This document shows positions 58,013 through 64,000 of a stretch of 64,000 nt of DNA, one piece after another. The stretch lies in assembly GCA_963920575.1 (NCBI GenBank), contig OY986967.1, forward strand, positions 2,835,869 to 2,899,868. The letters are read 5' to 3'. Position 1 is the first letter of the stretch, and each line of letters opens with the position of its first letter. The notes beneath the pieces are model-generated. The model worked only from the letters and a program-made list of their open reading frames with translations, was not told the origin of the DNA and ran no database searches. The position numbers and the translations under genes are program-made. This DNA is from Narthecium ossifragum. Its lineage: Eukaryota > Streptophyta > Magnoliopsida > Dioscoreales > Nartheciaceae.

Positions 58013-58174
58013 GCCTGTTTACCGTCTATTGACTTTAACGCCGTTGGGTGTTCGGTAATAAATCGAATGGTTTTGGTAATATATGGTTCATTTTGAACGG
58101 TTTTAAAACATAAAATCTAAACTAAACATTTTCTAAATTAAAGAATAGTAGAGTATTATTTACCCTATGCTGAA

Positions 58175-58860
58175 CATTGAAGTCCTTCGTCCGCCCAACT
58201 AGCCACCAAATGTCCTCCGGGACCTACCATTAACAATGTTCATTGCCGCCATGTAATCACTCTCAACCATTACTGTAGTAGAACCACGTTAGATATCCTC
58301 CCGCGCCGGCAGCTTTTATTGTACCCAGCTCACCCCCAAGCACAGGATCCTCTTCAAAATCCTCCACGCAAGACGTCGTCCGAGCGATATCGACGTCATC
58401 ATCCACACAAATTGTATCCATCCCGGTGCAATGACCATCCTGGCCAACAGAAGCATCCATCTGGACGCGGAGACCCTTCCATCGGGGACGGGGCGCCCCT
58501 CCCCCTGCAACATCTCAATTATGGTTGGGACTTGGGAGGCTGACTGATTAAGTCCTCAATGGTTGGTTGGAGGCTGATTGATTCCAACAAAAAGAAAAAA
58601 AAAAGCCAAATTAATCTTAATCTCATCGTCAAATTTGGGAGGCTGGATGAGCTTTTAGTCAATGGTCCTAATAAAAAAAAATTGGATGCAAGCGGCCAAG
58701 TTGGTGGCTGCTAGGCTAAGTTGATGGCTGGTTTGACAACTGCCCTCAACTAATGGATGCCAGCCAAAGAGCCCGAATTTTTCATATATCCTCCATCCAT
58801 CATTGAACGATAGAGTACCCTCAGCTTCTCCCTTTTTATATAAGTCTCTTGAGTCCTCTT
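58175..58860. other. LINE remnant flank and unassigned DNA
   Basis: The first 340 bases belong to the minus-strand LINE RNase H remnant. The remainder (58520-58860) has no recognised gene or repeat. Confidence 0.4.
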
Positions 58861-58861
58861 T

Positions 58862-59787
58862 ACGGTATGTTTGCTTCACGTGAAGTGGCTGGAAGTCATT
58901 TTTTTAAGTGACTTCCGAGTCACTTCAGGTGTTTGGTTGCTCGGAAGTGGGGCTGAAGCTCTGAAGTGAGGCTGAAGTACTTCCAAGTCACTGTAACCAA
59001 AGCTGCCACTTTTCATTTCGACTTCCAGTCTTTTTGACCTTAAATCACTTGAAGTGGCATTTGAAGTCGCATTTGAAGTGGGAAATAATATTAATAATAT
59101 TATACTGTAATAAAATATTAATATAAGTAGGTCTCACATATCACGTATCACCTCGTGATTGATCTACGTCATCCAAAATAATATTATTTCTAATAATTTA
59201 ATTTTAAAGTTATTAAATTATTAATATTTTTAAAATTAAAATATTATTTTAATGTTTTAATTTTAATATTTTAAGTGGCAAATATTGTTAATAATATCAT
59301 TAATATTATACTATAATAAAATATTAATATAAGTATGTCTCACATATCACGTATCACCTCGTGATTGATCAACGTCATCCAAAATAATATTGTTTCTAAT
59401 AATTTAATTTAAAAGTTATTAAATTATTAATATTTTAAGATTAAAATATTATTTTAATGTTTTAATTTTAATATTTTAAGTGAAAATAATGTTAATAATA
59501 TCATACTGTAATAAAATATTAATATAAATGGATCCCACATGTCACGTGGCACCTTGTGATTGGTCCACGTCATCTAAAATAGTATTATTTTTTAATATTT
59601 TAATATAAAGAAATTATTAAAATATTAAATAGTTGGGGGTGACCATATTTCACTTCAAACATCAACCAAACACCAAAACTCAGAAACCCCCCAGAAGTCA
59701 CCTCACTCCACTTCACTTCACTTCATTTCACTCTCCAGAAGTCACTTTACTTCAGCTCACTTCTCAGTAATCAAACAAGCTCTTAGT
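58862..59787. mobile_element. Large MITE-like element with three internal tandem units
   Basis: The left end TATGTTTGCTTCACGTGAAGTGG and right-end reverse complement CTTGTTTGATTACTGAGAAGTG resemble each other. Both flanks are rich in GAAGTGAC/GTCACTTC words, typical of a MITE found near plant genes. Between them lie three tandem AT-rich units. No clear target duplication was found, so the exact ends are approximate. Confidence 0.55.
59082..59640. repeat. Three ~160-205-bp AT-rich tandem units
   Basis: Units at about 59082-59277, 59278-59482 and 59483-59640 each contain TAATAAAATATTAATATAA, CACATnTCACGTnnCACCT, CGTGATTGnTCnACGTCATC and AAAATAnTATT. The third is shorter and more diverged. They lie inside the MITE-like element. 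Confidence 0.7.
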
Positions 59788-59789
59788 CT

Positions 59790-61655
59790 AGATAGATGTC
59801 TTGTTTGCACTTATGTGAGATTTATTGGGTTTCTTTGGCTTGGATGATGAGATTGATTGATGGTTGGAATGGCTACAACATGACAACGTAGATCGAATCA
59901 CATATAGAATATATTCCTAAAGCTTTGAGAATAAAGTCTATTTTCTTTTTACTTTTTGACTATAGATTTGGAACACGGGCCTTAACAGATTACATATGTC
60001 AAGAAGATATTAGTCGGAACTCTTTTGATGGAGACTCGTGATTGGAAGAGTAGAGTCCTAATCATCGACGTATCATTCAATATGACCAGATATGTGTGAC
60101 ATTTCATCTTTCTTGCATGATGGATTATGAGTGATTTGTGTTTTCAAATAGACCGCTAATTACTAGAAATGCTTATTTTGAGACATTCATATCGATCGGA
60201 TATCCTTCTATTTGGTCTACATACACACACCAAATAAAATCAATTCGACAATCATATTTTTCAAAAAAAAAAAAACTAATTTCTTTTTAAAGCCAATATA
60301 GTTAATTTTAGTTAAAAATCAACTTACACCGTCTCGATCTAAATGAAATAAAAACCAATAGTTACACTTTAATCTCATGACTATATGATTATGACCAAAT
60401 AATCACACGGAGATGCAGCTTTTGAAAAGATTGGCAGCTAGAAAATTCTTGATGCTCACTAATGCCCCAAATGTTTCATATGACAGGGGACATTAATCAC
60501 ATAGCAAGGAATAAAGGCTACCAAAAAAGAACAAATAATAGTCTAGGAATCATGCTCCACACACACTTGCACATTTGAGATGCATTGAGACAAAAGGTAG
60601 GGATCAAATTAGAAGCAAATCAAAGATGCTTTGAAGCACTGACAAATCATCATCAATTGGAGGTCTTTCTTTTTTAAAGTATTGTCTCTTGGCTAATAAA
60701 GAAAAAGGGGGAAGCTTCCTTGCAACGGAGGATCCACGTTTGGTGTTGCAGATCCATCCAAACACTTCCCTTGTCTTCTTTCTTCATGAGGGGATGGATC
60801 ATTAATCAAAAGTACACATGAATGGCGTGGAATTTTTTTTAAAAAAAGATTTGTAAGATGATGGCATTTTATGTTTGAATGAATGCCAATGAGTTGGAGA
60901 CAGCCTATCCTGTTCTTGGTAAAATTTGGTGGGTGCTCCTTCATTTAATTTAGCTAGCAATCAACCAATCAATCAATCAAGGAATATCTTATCTCGATTT
61001 ATAAATTAAGGTGCGATCGTTTTGATTGTTTTCTGTTTTCATTTTTATGAAAATGTAAAAATATGATTGATTTTTTCTTAAATAATATCTTTTTGAAAAT
61101 AAGAGATAGTCTTTATGAAATATAAATTCTTTTATTGAAAAATGTTTTATCAACAAATAGCTGAAAATCTATAATAGAAAAATGAAAATAATAAGATATC
61201 GTTTTGCTAGTTGCCATTTTTTTCTTTATTTTTCTACAAAACCATCTTCTCCTTTTCTAATTTTATTGTAGAATTTTTGGCACGACAAATGAATCATATA
61301 TTTTACGCTAACAATAAATTAAAATATATACCTTAATTGCCCTAAACACGGGTCACTTGGTAACCAAGTAACCACTGCTATTAATAAGCCGACCCTCCCC
61401 TCCGCGGATTCCGCACGGCTCCGCCCAGAATCCGATACCCGTTACGCCGCTGACGCGCTCTCCCGATCTCCCCACTCTCGGAGCTCTTACCGAAGAGAGC
61501 CGGGTTCCTGTTTCGTAATATTTTCCGCCTTGAGGGTGCTATATGCATATAATTTGAGAGATAAATAGCCTAAATTTATGACAGGCTGGGGTTTCATGGT
61601 GTCATTGACCACTAGTACTGGACGTGTCTGACCTAGTTTTTTTTATCTTTCTTTT
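59790..61655. other. Intergenic DNA without recognised genes
   Basis: AT-rich sequence with short frames only. A GC-richer patch lies at 61380-61500. No gene, tRNA or repeat was recognised. Confidence 0.4.
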
Positions 61656-61656
61656 C

Positions 61657-62136
61657 CACGTGGCCTTCTTCTATTTCAAAGTGAGTCCCCCAATCCAATA
61701 GGAGTCACATGTGTAATTTTTTACCTTAATTATTTATATTTGGATCGGAGTGTAAAAATTACATTAGGATAATATTTACTATCATATGGGTCTATAATAG
61801 GTGTAAAAGGTATTGTCAAAATATATATAATCTTTTTTTAACCCTTCTAATCGTGCCCTCGTGCTATTTTTGTAAAGCCCTTGAATACTTTATTTTCTTT
61901 TCACCTAACACCAAGCGCATTATTATGGAAGCCCTTGAATTTCCCAGAATATCCCTTACCACCTCCTCCTACACCATGAAATATGCAAAAGTCCGGGGTG
62001 TTTTCGTTAAACTCGGGCCATGTTGTTTCTCAGGTGGAGCTTTTCCCACGTGTCGAGCATGCATGAAACGGTGAACCGTGAACGGCGCGGAGCATTCTTA
62101 GGGCAAAAGGAGCTGGCGAACCTATCGCTCCACGTG
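61657..62136 (+). promoter_or_regulatory. Three CACGTG G-boxes upstream of a TATA box
   Basis: CACGTG occurs at 61657-61662 (CCACGTGG), 62047-62052 (CCACGTGT) and 62131-62136 (CCACGTGG). G-boxes bind bZIP and bHLH factors in light, ABA and stress responses (established for the motif). A heat-shock-element-like GAAGATTCGAAT lies near 62195. The expected downstream TATA box is at 62591. Which factors bind here is unknown. Confidence 0.45.
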
Positions 62137-62590
62137 GGGGGAAACGATGAGAATCGTACTTTAAAACAAACGTTACATATGGGAAAAGGGATACGAAGAT
62201 TCGAATGGGGACCACTATTACTAGAACTCGGAGGAGAGTAGTTATCCTAGACCATCGTCGTGGCATCTAACTATTGACTGTGGGATTGCACTGACGTCAC
62301 TTTATGTTTTGATCCGCCTCATGGTTCGCCGACTTTTTCCAGAAAAGAAAGCTTGGGAATTGGGAAAGCTTTGGGAACCGGGAAAGCGCAATTTCGGATG
62401 TTTATAAACACGTTTCCTGATAAACCTATGCCACCCGTGAGTAACATACGACAAAACGGGGCCGGGATTCCCGGAAAGGACTCCACGCGTCCGAGTCAAA
62501 AGAGTCTGACTCGGGTTGGGGCGCTGGGTCAGCGATCCGAGTTAGGGTTCGCTGGTTGCGCATCTTCATCGGTTGCGGAGGAGAGGCGGC

Positions 62591-62598
62591 TATAAATA
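62591..62598 (+). promoter_or_regulatory. TATA box
   Basis: TATAAATA sits in a GC-rich context (GGCGGCTATAAATAGAGGG), a good plant core promoter. A start of transcription near 62620-62630 is inferred from the usual 30-base spacing. Confidence 0.6.
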
Positions 62599-62624
62599 GA
62601 GGGCCACGGCTATGAGAACACCCC

Positions 62625-64000
62625 TCACACACGGCGCTTGAGAGAGAAGCGAGAGCATCGAGACCCCCCTTTGTTCTTCTCCTCCTATTGTTTGTTCGCC
62701 GTCTAGGGTTTCCTTTCGTCTTTCTTGTGCGACAATCCGTGAAGAAATCTCGTTGAAGGAAGCGTTTCGATCGAGGGATTCGCTTCAGAGTGCAAACAAA
62801 AGTCTCTTTGTTGTAAGATCTCTTCTCCTTTTGCTTCTATTTTATAGGTTGTAGCCATAATTGCTAGGTTTTTTTTTGCTGTATGTATGATGTTGAATGT
62901 TTTTATTGGTTATTACGAAGAAGCTTTGGTTTTTACGTGATATTTTTGTCACAAAGGCGGTGCTTTTGTTGGTTTCTCGAAAGTTCGTCTATCATGTGCT
63001 CTTTTTTCCTGTAGGTAGGAAATATTGTCTTGTTAGATTCTTTTCTTGGCGAAAATAGATGGGTTGTTCTTCTTGTATGTAGATTTTTTTTCTAGTGAAT
63101 TTTTTTTGTGTTTTGGCGATGTGGGTGGTAGATCTAATTGTTTTTCTTTTGTTTTTGCATCTCTTCCTTTTCTTGTTCGATGATAAAAATTTTATTTGAT
63201 TTTGCCCTGTTTCATGATCAGTTTTTGTGAGGGAGAGGTTCTTATTGTGCATAGTTTCTTTCTCTCTTGAATTTATTATTATTTTTGAGTATGCCGGTAG
63301 GATCTTGATTTGTATTGCTTTCATTTGTTTTTTTTATGATAGAAGTTATGTTCTTGATTGTCTTGTGCCTGCAGTAGCAGTATTCTGTAAGTGGTCCAGA
63401 AGAAAAATATGGATTTTAAGTTTTACGTTATTCTTTTTTTGGCTTTTCTTTTCTTGAATCTTATAGGATATTGTTTTGATAACGTTAGTGGATCTCTTAT
63501 GGGTTTGCCTCTGTTATCGAGGGTAGGGTATGACATCTTTCTTGTTTATGGTTTTTATTGTAGAACATAAATTTTGGAATTAAATTTCGCATTGGTAAAT
63601 ATGTATTTATGCACGGCTTGAATTTTTCTGGGTATCCATGCTAACCTAGAAGTTTTTAGGAAAGCTCCAGGTCTTATATTTATGGGGTCGCATATTATTC
63701 TCTTGATATCCTTGCCTAGTAGGTTATGAAGAAAATGTATTTTTGGGCATCCGTTTTCCCCCATTGTACCACGTTTTACCTTAATTTTATACGCATCGGT
63801 GAATTTTTTATCTTTTAATTATGCTAGGATGTATTTTTTTGCTCTTTCATTTCATTTTTTATTTTTAGATGGTAAAGAGAAAAGTCTTTCATCTATTTTG
63901 GTTTTTTTAGCTATTGGATTATTTGTGGCTTGTGATGGATTTTTGCCGGTCTTGTTGAAGAGGATTCATGTCTTGTATTTAATGTGCATGTTCGGAGATC
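62625..64000 (+). other. Leader exon and long T-rich leader intron of a gene extending past the right edge
   Basis: After the TATA box, 62625-62812 is a GC- and CT-rich leader (GTCTAGGGTTTCCTTTCG) without a long open frame, ending at a donor TTTGTT|GTAAGATC at 62813. From there to the window end the sequence is T-rich with no open frame of interest, like the long first introns of highly expressed plant genes such as polyubiquitin or actin. No coding exon lies inside the window, so the gene cannot be named. Confidence 0.5.

Larger units (their letters stand above)
56763..58165. mobile_element. Pack-MULE C carrying ARM-repeat and geranylgeranyl reductase fragments
   Basis: Terminal inverted repeats of roughly 140 bases start GGTAAATAACACTTTCTACC (left) and GGGTAAATAATACTCTACTA (right, reverse-complemented) and share TTTTAAAACCGTTCAAAATG. 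A perfect 9-bp duplication TATGCTGAA flanks it (56754-56762 and 58166-58174). The interior carries an ARM-repeat fragment on the minus strand and a geranylgeranyl reductase fragment on the plus strand, with no transposase. It is inserted into a LINE RNase H region. Confidence 0.92.
56609..58513 (-). pseudogene. LINE RNase H domain remnant, split by Pack-MULE C
   Basis: On the minus strand, right of Pack-MULE C (58175-58513), the sequence reads VQMDASVGQDG, GELGTIKAA and VESDYMAAMNIVNG. Left of it (56600-56753) it reads HIPRENNQKADFIARQAHQ. Together these hold the D-E-D-D signature and C-terminal helix of plant non-LTR retrotransposon RNase H domains. Reading joins cleanly at the MULE target site. 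There is one frameshift near 58215 (NGR to VPEDIWWLVG). Only the 3' end of the LINE remains. Confidence 0.7.

Overview
The window is nuclear DNA of a flowering plant. Introns are spliced (GT-AG, one GC-AG), some reading frames carry GC-rich exons, and all recognisable genes belong to plant families. GC-rich exon blocks and the transposon mix suggest a monocot. A narrower placement (for example Zingiberales) is only a guess. There are no bacterial, rRNA, tRNA or CRISPR features.

Genic part, about 3-41 kb. A minus-strand HAD-type 5'-nucleotidase gene (2967-5638) lacks its 3' exons in the window. A 21-exon plus-strand STE20/FRAY-type protein kinase spans 10271-22458. A minus-strand ATG18b autophagy gene with 11 exons spans 26400-32861. 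A plus-strand cysteine-rich receptor-like kinase (34737-37477) lies tail-to-tail with a minus-strand NIK-type LRR receptor kinase (38431-41234). The genes share signalling, membrane and stress themes but form no operon-like or pathway cluster; each is an independent unit. At the right edge, 61.6-64 kb looks like a promoter, leader exon and long T-rich leader intron of a gene whose coding part lies outside.

Transposon part. Three MULE elements with long terminal inverted repeats and 9-bp target duplications carry pieces of host genes (Pack-MULEs). Element A (7244-8719) holds a UDP-glycosyltransferase piece and two copies of an ALKBH10-like N-terminal piece. Element B (54603-56380) holds a phenylalanine ammonia-lyase C-terminal piece and a DUF630 N-terminal piece. 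Element C (56763-58165) holds an ARM-repeat piece and a geranylgeranyl reductase piece. Element C sits inside the RNase H domain of a LINE remnant.

The 44.5-56.5 kb block is a nested set: a deleted hAT transposon (8-bp target duplication) contains a Copia retrotransposon (270-bp LTRs), whose reverse transcriptase is split by two solo LTRs (each with a perfect 5-bp target duplication); the same hAT also contains Pack-MULE B. Several MITEs, tandem duplications and low-complexity blocks fill the rest. Nothing requires a wholly new biological system. The most notable content is the cluster of gene-capturing MULEs, the resolvable order of nested insertions, and a palindromic GGATCGATCC array inside one solo LTR. 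All exon boundaries were placed by eye from splice signals, reading phase and family conservation.
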